DNA of 64,000 bases from Thioclava sp. SK-1 (GTDB lineage: Bacteria > Pseudomonadota > Alphaproteobacteria > Rhodobacterales > Rhodobacteraceae): contig NZ_MDHA01000053.1 of the NCBI RefSeq assembly GCF_001705665.1, forward strand, positions 124,001 through 188,000, in the 5' to 3' direction. Shown piece after piece: positions 55,757 to 64,000 of the stretch. The notes under the pieces were generated by a model that saw only the letters and a program-made list of their open reading frames with translations, was not told where the DNA came from and ran no database searches. The position numbers were made by a program, and so were the translations under genes. The number at the start of each line of letters is the position of its first letter. The first letter of the stretch is position 1.

Positions 55757-58589
55757 TGTCCATCCCCCACATCACCGAGTTCGCCATGTAATCAGCATCC
55801 CGGACACGTCGCTTGGAAGCACTGCCCGGGAACGACATTGACCAGGCCAGTGCCGGCTTGCGCCCTTCGATCAATCTACAGCCTGACTTCGCAGGGTCCA
55901 GCAGATACAAAAGCAACAGTCCTCTCGTACGATCAGGCTTCAACCCGGTCCCTTCATGCCCAAAGCCGAGGACATGCCGGATCGCCGGACCTTTCGGATC
56001 ATCGGGTGGCCCCTTGGTCTCGTTCCTATCCGCATCGCCGCGCCAGGTCTCACGGCTGCGTGCGACGGCTGCGTCGTATTGCGCCCAAGTCAGGTCAATG
56101 GCCTGGTCGCGCGGGGAAATCAGGGTCTTAATAGAATAACGATCGTCATGGTCACCGATTGCTTTTCGCTGAAGCATACCGACAGGCACGCCGCCGATCG
56201 TTTCGGTGTCACCCTTTTCCGCACCTACGAGAGCGACAGTCCAACGTGACAACTCTCCGTCGAGGTTCATTCCCGAGATGAAGTCGGCGAGCATGGGAGG
56301 TACGACACGCAAAGAACTTGGATGCGTCTGGTAGCTCCTGAGGAATTCGATGACCGTCATGGGCGATGCATCGCGCCACAGCGCACCATTCCAGCTCTGC
56401 CCTTCCGGCACATAGTGCTGGTCCTGCAAGGAAAGTTGCTTACCCAATGCATGGATCAGGGTTTCACCTGCGGCGAGGTTTTGTTCGTGCCGATTGTCAA
56501 TCGGTAACGCGACCGTCTGCAGCAGGTCGCCGGAATAGGTCAGATGCACGGGCTTCGCCGCACGCATCTTTGCCTTCGACGTGACGGTCAGGATGGAGTG
56601 CGACTTCACCCTCAATCCGAAATCCTTCGGCGTTCCTTTTACCGCAACCATGTTGTCAAATTCCTGCCGAAGCTCTTCTGCGGCATCGGCGATGTGGCCG
56701 AACCACGTGATCATCTCGCGCGACGTATAAAGGCGGCAGACATCTAGGTACTTGTCCCGATACCCGAACCAGCGCCCCATCTGCATCAACGTGTCGTACA
56801 TCTTGGTGGTGCGCAGGAAATAGCTGGTACACAGGCCCTCAAGCGTCAGGCCGCGCGCCAGCTTGTCGCCACCGATCGCGATGACCTTCAGCCCCTTCCT
56901 TTCGTTTTCGGCATAATCGAGAGCATCCTTCGCGGAGCCGTTGATCTCACGAACGTCGATGTCCTGGAGCACGGAAGGCAGGACGGCGCGCACCTCCGCC
57001 CATGAAACGTCTTCCCCCTGAGGGACATCCAGGAACGCGTCGCGCACCCGGGCCATGTCAGGATGGAAGCGGGTCTCATAGTCGGACTGCATCCGCATAT
57101 CAAGCTCGGCCAAATCGATATTGCGCACGTAGCGGTGCTTCATGTGGCGGACAAAGTCATCGACCTGCGACACGATCTCGCCCTGCACCGAGGTGAAGCG
57201 CGAGACATGGATAAGCATTGAGCTGTGCTTGTCGCCCTGCCCGCGGACCTTGCGGACCGCGCACGCGAATACGAAGGAGCGTATAGCTTCTTGCAACCCC
57301 TTTGGCAGTATACGCTCGCCACCGATCCGGGGTTGCCAGTGGTTCTTGTGCGTTGGCGGCATCCATTCCAGGTAATCCGCATCGTCCAGCGTACGCGCCA
57401 GCGGCAGGTCTTCGGGCACCGACGAGGCCGACCCAAATACCCTGCCTGGCCCAATGTAATTGGTCGGCGCGCCAAGGCTTGTGATGAAGGCGCACGGGAA
57501 CAAGTCCGGCCCATGCTCCGCCGTGGCGTTCTTCTCATGAATAAAAATGTTTGCGAACGGCGTCGCCGTGTAGCCGACATAGGATTTTCTCGAAAAAGTG
57601 TTCAACACTCGGCGGATGAGGCCATTCAAGGTGGTCGGGTCGTGCTCGAGGTCGGGCTTGCCGTCGTCCGTTACCGGCTTTTCGCCCGTATCGACCGACC
57701 CATGATCGGATTCGTCATCGATGACCAATGCAGGAAGCGCGCTGACGATCTTGCGCCCGGTCTCCGGATCGACCGTATCCGCAGCGTGATTTTCCAGCCA
57801 GTACACGAGCCGTTCCAAGACATGCTTCTGCTTCTTCACGACAAAGAGCCACGGACGCTCCTCCGGCTTCACGTTGAGCTTCCGGGATGTCGCCGTGTCG
57901 AAGTCGCCCTTGTCGGATCGGTTTGTCGCACAGTTGGGCTGGGACTTCTTGTCCTTGTCGATGAGCCCCACACCAACCAGTGGAAGATGATCGACGTTGA
58001 CCAGTGTCGCATACCCGAGAAAGCCCTCGTCGAGGCGGATTTGCGTCTGAGCTCGGAGGTTGTTGTGCAGACCGGCCAGAACGATGATGATCTTGTACCC
58101 GGCGTCCGCGGCCTTGCAGATCAACCCGGTATAGTTGCCCGTTTTGCCCGACTGCACATGCCCCACCACCAGCCCACGACGATCCCAGTTTCCATTACGC
58201 AGCGGGTCCTCAAGGTTCCCAAGGATCTCGTCGGTGGACTTGTCCAGCGCGTCCAGAGCCTTCCAAGGAAGCTTCTCCTCCATGTATTCGGAATACCGAC
58301 GCCAGTAACGCCAGCTCTGCTTTCGGTCGGCATTTAGCCAAGGTTCATGCCCCTCCGTGGCCACCAGCGACGCATCCTTGCCGATACCATGACTTGACCG
58401 CCGGATCATCTCGTCGATAACAGCCTCTCGGTCGACACTCTCGAACAGATCCGGGTCAATCATCTCGACCTTGCGCAGGACGCTGTCGATCAGGTCCGCC
58501 GTGACCAGTTCGCCGGTCTTTTCGATCTGACGGCGGACGAATGGCCCACTCGCCTTCAGGATGTCCGCAAAATCCCTGCTCTCCGACAT
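55743..58589 (-). CDS. Z1-domain ATPase
   Basis: 948 residues. An ATP-binding P-loop GHVQSGKTGNYTGL lies near residue 147, Walker B-like VIDDESDHGS near 315, GGDKLARGLTLEG and MGRWFGYR are helicase-like motifs further on. Together they indicate an SF2-like ATPase with the Z1 domain (PF10593 type). Z1 proteins accompany GHKL/MutL-like ATPases in restriction-type systems. Probably moves on or remodels DNA. Starts 15 bases after the GHKL gene. Confidence 0.9.
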   Translation of the reverse strand: MSESRDFADILKASGPFVRRQIEKTGELVTADLIDSVLRKVEMIDPDLFESVDREAVIDEMIRRSSHGIGKDASLVATEGHEPWLNADRKQSWRYWRRYSEYMEEKLPWKALDALDKSTDEILGNLEDPLRNGNWDRRGLVVGHVQSGKTGNYTGLICKAADAGYKIIIVLAGLHNNLRAQTQIRLDEGFLGYATLVNVDHLPLVGVGLIDKDKKSQPNCATNRSDKGDFDTATSRKLNVKPEERPWLFVVKKQKHVLERLVYWLENHAADTVDPETGRKIVSALPALVIDDESDHGSVDTGEKPVTDDGKPDLEHDPTTLNGLIRRVLNTFSRKSYVGYTATPFANIFIHEKNATAEHGPDLFPCAFITSLGAPTNYIGPGRVFGSASSVPEDLPLARTLDDADYLEWMPPTHKNHWQPRIGGERILPKGLQEAIRSFVFACAVRKVRGQGDKHSSMLIHVSRFTSVQGEIVSQVDDFVRHMKHRYVRNIDLAELDMRMQSDYETRFHPDMARVRDAFLDVPQGEDVSWAEVRAVLPSVLQDIDVREINGSAKDALDYAENERKGLKVIAIGGDKLARGLTLEGLCTSYFLRTTKMYDTLMQMGRWFGYRDKYLDVCRLYTSREMITWFGHIADAAEELRQEFDNMVAVKGTPKDFGLRVKSHSILTVTSKAKMRAAKPVHLTYSGDLLQTVALPIDNRHEQNLAAGETLIHALGKQLSLQDQHYVPEGQSWNGALWRDASPMTVIEFLRSYQTHPSSLRVVPPMLADFISGMNLDGELSRWTVALVGAEKGDTETIGGVPVGMLQRKAIGDHDDRYSIKTLISPRDQAIDLTWAQYDAAVARSRETWRGDADRNETKGPPDDPKGPAIRHVLGFGHEGTGLKPDRTRGLLLLYLLDPAKSGCRLIEGRKPALAWSMSFPGSASKRRVRDADYMANSVMWGMDNDLD

Positions 58590-58604
58590 GATCGGGTGCC
58601 CTTT

Positions 58605-60104
58605 CTATTTCTCTCCCAGACCTGCAATCAGATCCGGTCTCTTGTCGAATGGCCGGGTGCGGGCGAGCCGCTCCCTTGCCTCTGCTTCGCTCAGGCCGCG
58701 CGAATGCACCAGGGCATCGAACATGGCCTCCATCATTTCGACCAACGCCGGGTCAGCCTCCTCATCCAGGATGCTTTCCGGCGGTTCGTCATCCTCCGCC
58801 GTATCCAGCCAGATACGCTGAACCGGCACGGTGCCTTCGACCAACCGCAGCAGCGCTTCGATGTCCTTCGCCAGCGGACCGGCGCGGTCCATTACGGAGC
58901 GATAGAGGTCATGTTGCCGAGACAGCCGATACGCCGTCGCACCGGAGGAACGCTTGATCGCCTCCCAGATGTCCGGCATCCCCTCCTTGCCATGCGCCCC
59001 GTCAGAGATCAGTCGCCCGCGAAAGGCGTAGACGCTCCGGGCCATCTCCCGGGTTTCCTTTGCGAGCCGCAGCAACTGCGGACGCAGCCGGACCGGCGGA
59101 CTGGCCGTCGATTTCAGGACGTTGATGTTCCACTCGCTGTCCATGGTGTTCGGGATATCCAGACGGATGCGCGCCAGTCGGTGGGCCTCGTCACGGGGCC
59201 ATTGCCGCCCCCGCTCGCCAAGCCGCAACCAACCGGACACGGCCAGCAGCCGCCGGTTGCGGTAGATGTAAAAGCCTTGTTGCGAGGTCCAGCCATCCGG
59301 CCCGGCCGCGGCATCGAAGTCTGCGGCACTCTCAAACTTGTCCTTGTGCGGTAGGACATTCAGCTGAACCCGGACCTCGGGCGCGCCGATCAAGGAATAT
59401 TCAAGACTTTCCAGCCGCTTCGACAGGTTTCCCATCAGGAAGGGATCCCAGGGCTTCACGCGCTTGCCGTTCAGTTTCAGATCGATCTGACCCGACGCCG
59501 TTCCGATGAGACGATGGAAGACCATGGCTAGATGACGCTCCACGGTGTCCAGTACCTCGAACAGATCATCGCTGGTGAACCCCGGCGTGACGATCCGGTC
59601 CAGATCCTCCCAAAGTACCACTGTCCCGGCACCCTCGATGCTCAGCCGCTCCTCAGACCCCGGACGCGGCCCTTCGATCATCGGCCAGTCGCCGCCTAAG
59701 ATGTCCTCCAGCACATCAAGATCCCACCGGAGGCAGGCCGATTCACAGCCCGCCTTTCGCGAGCGAACTGTCAAGGCGCGCGCCTGCGAGAAGCTCGCGG
59801 TCTTCAGCCCCATGCCGAAACGGCCTAGGTCGTCCGTCCGACGGGCATGGCGGGGGTCACTGGCCCCCAGCTGCATGGCCTTCTCCAGCCCGGCATCATC
59901 CATGCCGCATCCATCGTCGGTGATCCTGATCCAGCTGTTCGACCCGGCCCATTCCACATGAACGTCCACCGTCCGCGCCCCGGCGGAAATCGAGTTGTCG
60001 ATGATGTCGGCGATGGCCGTGGCCGTGGTGTATCCGAGCCCCCGCAGGGACTCGATCAGCATCCCCGCCCGCGGCGGTGCGTTGCGTGTCTTCATATTCG
60101 TCAT
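58605..60104 (-). CDS. GHKL ATPase, MutL/paraMORC-like
   Basis: 499 residues. The Bergerat ATP-binding motifs are intact: ADIIDNSISAGA (Asn box), ITDDGCGMD (G1), and GRFGMGLKTASFSQ (G2). A second domain (about 200-330) resembles the S5-like fold of MutL/MORC; the C-terminal 170 residues have no match I know. It is not housekeeping MutL, since length and the C-terminal part differ. Such ATPases are the core of paraMORC/MZA-type systems. It starts right after the ankyrin-sigma gene. Confidence 0.9.
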   Translation of the reverse strand: MTNMKTRNAPPRAGMLIESLRGLGYTTATAIADIIDNSISAGARTVDVHVEWAGSNSWIRITDDGCGMDDAGLEKAMQLGASDPRHARRTDDLGRFGMGLKTASFSQARALTVRSRKAGCESACLRWDLDVLEDILGGDWPMIEGPRPGSEERLSIEGAGTVVLWEDLDRIVTPGFTSDDLFEVLDTVERHLAMVFHRLIGTASGQIDLKLNGKRVKPWDPFLMGNLSKRLESLEYSLIGAPEVRVQLNVLPHKDKFESAADFDAAAGPDGWTSQQGFYIYRNRRLLAVSGWLRLGERGRQWPRDEAHRLARIRLDIPNTMDSEWNINVLKSTASPPVRLRPQLLRLAKETREMARSVYAFRGRLISDGAHGKEGMPDIWEAIKRSSGATAYRLSRQHDLYRSVMDRAGPLAKDIEALLRLVEGTVPVQRIWLDTAEDDEPPESILDEEADPALVEMMEAMFDALVHSRGLSEAEARERLARTRPFDKRPDLIAGLGEK

Positions 60105-62471
60105 TCAGAGAAGGTTCCGGAGCAACCGCAGATTTGCAGGGTGTCCCATTTTTCCAAGGCATTTCGCCTCGACCTGACGGATGCGCTCCCTTGTTACCCC
60201 GTAGATCGTCCCCAGTTCCTCCAGGGTCATCTCGTCCTCGTCGCGCAGTCCGAACCGGCGCACCACGATGTCCGCGCCACGTTCCGGCATGTCGGCAAGG
60301 AACTCTTCGATTATTTCCCTGCGTTGAAGGGCGAGGCAATCTCGGAACTGCGGAGATTCCACATCAAGACAATCCGGGACCGACTCGTCGAAAGGAACGG
60401 GCCTTCTGGGAATGCGCCGTATCTCACGGATGACTTCCGGCGGAATTTCCATACCCTGTGCAATAATCGCTATGACAGCTTCCGCCGGCGAACCTTCCGG
60501 GATGTACTCTTCGAGCTTGTCTACCTTGCGCAAGACCAAGGCGCGATGTGAGGGAACGCGAACCAAAGAGCCCGTGTCGTCCTGCGCCCTAGTGATGGCT
60601 TGCCGGACCCCGAACTGGCAGTAGGTCATGAACCGATTCCCGCGATCATATTCGAAACGATCGATGGACCGCATTAGTCCGAAGACCCCATCATGCACAA
60701 TATCCTCAATGTCGGGAACGTAGGCCTCACGCCTGCTGGCCTGCCGCCGAACGAGAGACAGGTGCTCCAGCAGGATTTCCCGCCTGTACCGCTCCCGAAC
60801 CGCAAGCGAAGCCTCGATATCCTGGCGCAGATCATCCAGATCTGGGTTGGCCTCCACGCCCTTCGCGATCAGCTCGACCGCCGTCCGGGAGAGCTTCAAC
60901 GCCGAAACCGCCTCGAGCGCATCCTCGCGATCCTCGGAAGTAACATCCCCCTCCTCCAGCAGCGTCTGGTATCCAACGAGGTAGGACAGTGCTGCCGACA
61001 GGACTTCGCTATCGGGCGTCTGGCGCCCATGCTGGATGTCTAGGTCGGTCAGGAGACTCGAATCGATGGTACCGGTTTCCACCCGTTCACCCAGCATGAC
61101 GACCACGGACACCAGCATGGCGTCGCTGACTAGCGTCCGGCAGATATCCTGCTGGCAGGCTGCCAGTTCCCGGAACAGACGCGCTTCCGCCCGCGCAGAG
61201 AGCGGTTTGAACTCCATGCCCGGGCGCATGTTCGACCCGTTGCAGATGCAGGACAGCAGATCGGCAATATCCTCTGGATCGGGAAACTCGCCAGAGACAA
61301 AGGCCCCATCAGCGTCTTCCTCCATCGTCAAAAGACCGAGATTGGTCAGCTCATGAACCAGATTGGCCCTGACGATTTCAGGGTCGAAGCTGCCCCTGAT
61401 CTCCCCGATCAGCGCGTCGATCTCCTCTTCCGTGCAGCCTTCCGCCAAGACGGAATTCTCGACCCATTCCAGCAGCGCGGTGTAGGAAATGGCATGATAC
61501 CGTGTCTTCGGCGCCGTCGCCTCAACGGTCGACCTTCGCCCCCTGTGAACGTCAAGAAACGACCTGAACGTGGCAGCATCGGCATTCTCCGCCGTTTGCG
61601 GCAGCGGGCCGAGAATGTCCTCGGCGTCGATGCGGAATCCAACCTCGCTCACACCATCGAAGTCGAACTCGGCCCCATCATCGTCACCCAGTCGCGTGAC
61701 CCGCCCTTCAACCGCATCGAAGGAAGCCGTGTAGTCGTTCCACTCGATATCCCGATGGAAGTCTTCGGCTTCTTCCGCACCTTCGAAATCAAGATCGAGG
61801 TCATCAAAATCAAAGGACTCTTCGGTGTTATCCACGACCGGCCGGGGCGGAACCGGCCTGACCTTGACGGGTTCGGGCTTGCGTTCCCGGGGCCCGTCCG
61901 CTTCCGAAACAGCCTCCGGCAGCAAGCTGCGCAACAGCCCCGCCACCATGGCGTGCCCGTTCTCTGCAGCCCGGTCGTGCGGCTTCTTCCGCTCGAAATT
62001 CACTGCCGCAGGATCTGCACCGGCTTTTATCAACTGGTCGCAAAACTGAAGCCGCCCCTGCGCCGCGCAGATATGCAGCGCAGTATCCCCCTTGCCGTCA
62101 AGGGCTTGGACGCGCCCGGCAGAGATCAGTTGTGTGACGGTCTCAGCCTTGCCCTGAACAAGACCGATCAGTTCCTTGATGGACAGACGCTCCACCTCGG
62201 CATGCGCGGGAGACGCCGAAAGGTTCTCGGCCTCACGATCCTCGAGTTCATCAGCCAACGCATGATGTCCGGCCTCTCGCGCCCTGCCGGACGCGCGCAA
62301 GCCCTCGGTATCCAACGCAGTCGCGCTATGACCACGTTCCAGCAGAAGGCGCACAACCCGGGGCCGACCTTCACGGGCAGCGTCATGGAGTGGAAAGGAA
62401 GTATTCTTCACCGCGGCCGAGACATTGCCCCTGCCGCCAGTCCGAATAATGCCCTCGCTCGCCAAATCCAT
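60105..62471 (-). CDS. Ankyrin-like repeat / sigma-70 fusion protein
   Basis: 788 residues. The first 195 show ankyrin-like repeats (PLHDAAREGRPRVVRLLLERG, TALHICAAQGRLQFCDQLIKAGADP, AAENGHAMVAGLLRSLL). A long acidic linker follows (residues 200-270, DLDLDFEGAEEAEDF). Residues about 585-630 match sigma region 2 (DIVHDGVFGLMRSIDRFEYDRGNRFMTYCQFGVRQAITRA in order), and 735-780 match region 4.2 of primary sigma factors (TLEELGTIYGVTRERIRQVEAK then GHPANLRLLR). It is the first gene of the defence operon. The ATG at 62471 has an AGGG site. The role as inducible sigma factor or as sensor is inference. Confidence 0.88.
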   Translation of the reverse strand: MDLASEGIIRTGGRGNVSAAVKNTSFPLHDAAREGRPRVVRLLLERGHSATALDTEGLRASGRAREAGHHALADELEDREAENLSASPAHAEVERLSIKELIGLVQGKAETVTQLISAGRVQALDGKGDTALHICAAQGRLQFCDQLIKAGADPAAVNFERKKPHDRAAENGHAMVAGLLRSLLPEAVSEADGPRERKPEPVKVRPVPPRPVVDNTEESFDFDDLDLDFEGAEEAEDFHRDIEWNDYTASFDAVEGRVTRLGDDDGAEFDFDGVSEVGFRIDAEDILGPLPQTAENADAATFRSFLDVHRGRRSTVEATAPKTRYHAISYTALLEWVENSVLAEGCTEEEIDALIGEIRGSFDPEIVRANLVHELTNLGLLTMEEDADGAFVSGEFPDPEDIADLLSCICNGSNMRPGMEFKPLSARAEARLFRELAACQQDICRTLVSDAMLVSVVVMLGERVETGTIDSSLLTDLDIQHGRQTPDSEVLSAALSYLVGYQTLLEEGDVTSEDREDALEAVSALKLSRTAVELIAKGVEANPDLDDLRQDIEASLAVRERYRREILLEHLSLVRRQASRREAYVPDIEDIVHDGVFGLMRSIDRFEYDRGNRFMTYCQFGVRQAITRAQDDTGSLVRVPSHRALVLRKVDKLEEYIPEGSPAEAVIAIIAQGMEIPPEVIREIRRIPRRPVPFDESVPDCLDVESPQFRDCLALQRREIIEEFLADMPERGADIVVRRFGLRDEDEMTLEELGTIYGVTRERIRQVEAKCLGKMGHPANLRLLRNLL

Positions 62472-62499
62472 GAAATACCCTGTCAATCCAAACTATTGT

Positions 62500-62512
62500 T
62501 AACCGATCGTTA
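62500..62512. promoter_or_regulatory. Imperfect palindrome TAAC-N5-GTTA upstream of the operon
   Basis: TAACCGATCGTTA in the 183-bp leader (62472-62653) of the ankyrin-sigma gene, 29 bp from its start. Arms TAAC/GTTA are symmetric around a GATC core. A possible operator. Confidence 0.35.
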
Positions 62513-62653
62513 GACGATGTTACACCGGAAAAAGGCGAATCGATAACCACCTTAAGGCGATTTCACGCCATAATTTACGTTTGATACATCTACCATTTCG
62601 TCGTCCACGGTCCGAATTTCGTGAGAACACCGAGTGCATGTCCCACCCACCGC

Positions 62654-63113
62654 TCAGAAAGCCCCGATCTCCCGGTACCGAATCTCATGATGCTCGCCGC
62701 CCATGACAAATGCTGTCACCTCGTCGAGCACGCTTTCCGACACGCCTCGTGTCAACGCGCATTCCCACACCACCAGAACGCGCCATCCGGCCTCCATGAG
62801 GGCCGTGGCATTGGCATGGTCACGACGAACGTTTCTATCGAACTTGTCTCGCCAGAAATCGGGCCGCGTCGCCGGCGTCGTCGCCTTGGGACAGCCTTGA
62901 TGCCTGTGCCAGAAGCACCCAAGCACCTCGATCACCACACGCCATTTCCGCAGGACTATGTCGGGCCTGCCGGGAAGGCGTTGGTCATGGACCCTAAAGC
63001 GAAATCCACGGGCGTGCAGCCCGCGCCGGAGCATCGTCTCAGGCTTCGTGTTCGTCCCCCTGATTCCCGATCATCATCCGGGACCGGGTCTGCTTGTCCA
63101 CCACATCAACCAT
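62654..63113 (-). pseudogene. vsr: Very short patch repair endonuclease, frameshifted
   Basis: From the normal start (ATG at 63113) the frame reads MVDVVDKQTRSRMM and then shifts: an extra base near 63070-63075 (ATGATGATCGGG in place of ATGATGTCGGG) leads to a stop after about 24 codons. In the next frame the sequence continues as a proper Vsr: GIRGTNTKPETMLRRGLHARGF, PGRPDIVLRKWRVVIEVLGCFWHRH with catalytic Asp and His residues, NVRRDHANATAL. Vsr nicks T:G mismatches made by methylcytosine deamination. A shorter product could start at ATG 63034 but would lack the N-terminal 26 residues. A sequencing error is possible. Overlaps no gene; the methyltransferase is divergent, 86 bp away. Confidence 0.75.
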
Positions 63114-63199
63114 GCGTTAAATCTATTTGTCGCGACAGTACTTTCCATATGGCACCTGGCGCGAAACTTGGTAGAGGTTGCCGCCGGAAGGACCTGCTC

Positions 63200-64000
63200 A
63201 TGCCGAAGAACTTTGCCATCATTGATCTATTCGCCGGGCCCGGTGGCCTTGGCGAGGGCTTCTCGCGCGCAGGGCGAAATTCCGACAGCCGGATGAAGAT
63301 TCACCTTTCCGTCGAAATGGACGACCACGCGGTTCAGACCCTGTGCCTACGGGCATTCCTGCGATCCTTCGGAGAATTTCCGGACGAGTATTATGCCGCG
63401 CTGAAAGCCGGAAACGGCATGCCGGATTGGCAGTCGCTATTTCCGGCGCAATGGAAACACGCCGAAGAGGAAGTCCGGCAGCGCATCCTGGGAGCAGACG
63501 GAGTATTCGACGAACTTGCCGTCGAACTGGACCATGCGCGCGAAAGCAGCCATGGCGATACCATCCTGATTGGCGGCCCGCCCTGTCAGGCCTATTCCCT
63601 CGCCGGGCGCTCCCGAAACAAGGGCAAGGCGGATTACGTCCTCGAAAACGACGCCAGGCACTACCTCTACCGTGAGTACGTGAAGATCCTCGAACGGCTG
63701 CGTCCAGCCGCCTTCGTCATGGAGAACGTGAAGGGCATGCTGTCCAGCAAGGTTGATGGCGGTGGCATTTTCCATCGCGTCCTCGATGACCTCGAAGCCG
63801 CCGGTGACGGGTATCGTCTGCTCCCTCTCGCCAATCCGATTCCGGCAGACGGCATCCGCGCCGACGCCCGCGATTTCCTGATCCGCGCCGAAGATCACGG
63901 CGTCCCACAGGCCCGCCACCGGGTCATCATCCTCGGCATAAGGACGGACCTCGCCGGCAAACTTCCCGCAGGCCTGACACTATTGGGCGCCCCCCAACCG
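63200..64000 (+). CDS. C5-cytosine DNA methyltransferase (partial, cut by window end)
   Basis: 267 codons are open to the right edge. Motif I DLFAGPGGLGEGF, motif IV GGPPCQAYSLAGRSR with catalytic Cys129, motif VI FVMENVKGM and motif VIII QARHRVIILG are present; the target-recognition domain lies beyond the window. The distance from motif I to IV is about 50 residues longer than in small C5 methylases, with an inserted FPDEYYAALKAGNG-type helical part. The start is set by GGAAGG nine bases upstream. It faces away from vsr and presumably marks host DNA for the defence system. Confidence 0.93.
   Translation, partial: MPKNFAIIDLFAGPGGLGEGFSRAGRNSDSRMKIHLSVEMDDHAVQTLCLRAFLRSFGEFPDEYYAALKAGNGMPDWQSLFPAQWKHAEEEVRQRILGADGVFDELAVELDHARESSHGDTILIGGPPCQAYSLAGRSRNKGKADYVLENDARHYLYREYVKILERLRPAAFVMENVKGMLSSKVDGGGIFHRVLDDLEAAGDGYRLLPLANPIPADGIRADARDFLIRAEDHGVPQARHRVIILGIRTDLAGKLPAGLTLLGAPQP

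Noticed and set aside
58605-60104. Housekeeping mismatch-repair MutL
   Set aside because: Shares only the GHKL ATP-binding motifs; length, C-terminal part and neighbours point to the paraMORC/MZA group.
62654-63034. Intact vsr gene starting at 63034
   Set aside because: The sequence upstream encodes the missing Vsr N-terminus in another frame, so this start is only what remains after a frameshift.
50510-64000. Prophage
   Set aside because: Only an integrase is phage-like; no structural, packaging or lysis genes are present in the visible part.
1-64000. CRISPR array or insertion sequences
   Set aside because: No regularly spaced repeats and no transposase frame were seen.

Overview
The window looks like about 50 kb of core chromosome from a marine Rhodobacteraceae (Roseobacter-type alphaproteobacterium), followed by the left part of a genomic island that runs off the right edge. 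The assignment rests on gene content: a Mg/K-type HemB, a DUF6456 protein, the rpe-gph pair, a divergent katA/oxyR pair, a PhnE-like selenate-type transporter and LuxR solos. No rRNA or taxonomic marker is present, so it is an inference.

Region 1-10.3 kb: 3' end of tsf and its terminator, tRNA-Val(UAC), a small ABM monooxygenase operon, two membrane PAP2 phosphatases (one a DedA-PAP2-LssY fusion), a divergent two-component system, ssb, a lytic transglycosylase, a Tat lipoprotein and hemB. Region 10.4-32.8 kb: mfd, a Bcr/CflA exporter, a DsbA-like oxidoreductase with an acyl-CoA ligase, a CsbD-like stress protein, a HerA-like ATPase, a DUF6456 regulator, katA/oxyR, rpe and gph, a LuxR solo, a TetR regulator, then mnmH facing an oxidoreductase-SelD fusion. 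Region 32.9-35.9 kb: a selenate/phosphonate-type ABC transporter whose ATPase gene carries an in-frame amber codon. Region 35.9-44.2 kb: kdgK, divergent from treZ-treY-glgX (trehalose from alpha-glucan), which has a good EcfG-like promoter. Region 44.3-50.5 kb: tRNA-Val(CAC), an HU-like protein, lon, a small membrane protein, an EnvZ-like kinase, an MBL-fold hydrolase and tRNA-Asn(GUU).

Region 50.5-64 kb: a tyrosine integrase lies directly behind tRNA-Asn, followed by a defence operon on the minus strand: ankyrin/sigma-70 fusion, GHKL (MutL/MORC-like) ATPase, Z1 ATPase, DUF4420 PD-(D/E)XK protein and AIPR protein. Upstream and divergent lie a frameshifted vsr and a C5-cytosine methyltransferase cut by the window end. 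The GHKL-Z1-DUF4420-AIPR series matches what I recall as the MZA type of anti-phage system and the paraMORC restriction-modification neighbourhoods. A primary-type sigma factor fused to ankyrin-like repeats as first gene of that operon is the most unusual thing here.

Two intergenic stretches (about 18.59-18.69 kb, minus; 28.44-28.52 kb, plus) hold strong terminators with no gene to serve, hairpins and a CCUCCC-type anti-Shine-Dalgarno motif. They are candidate small RNAs.
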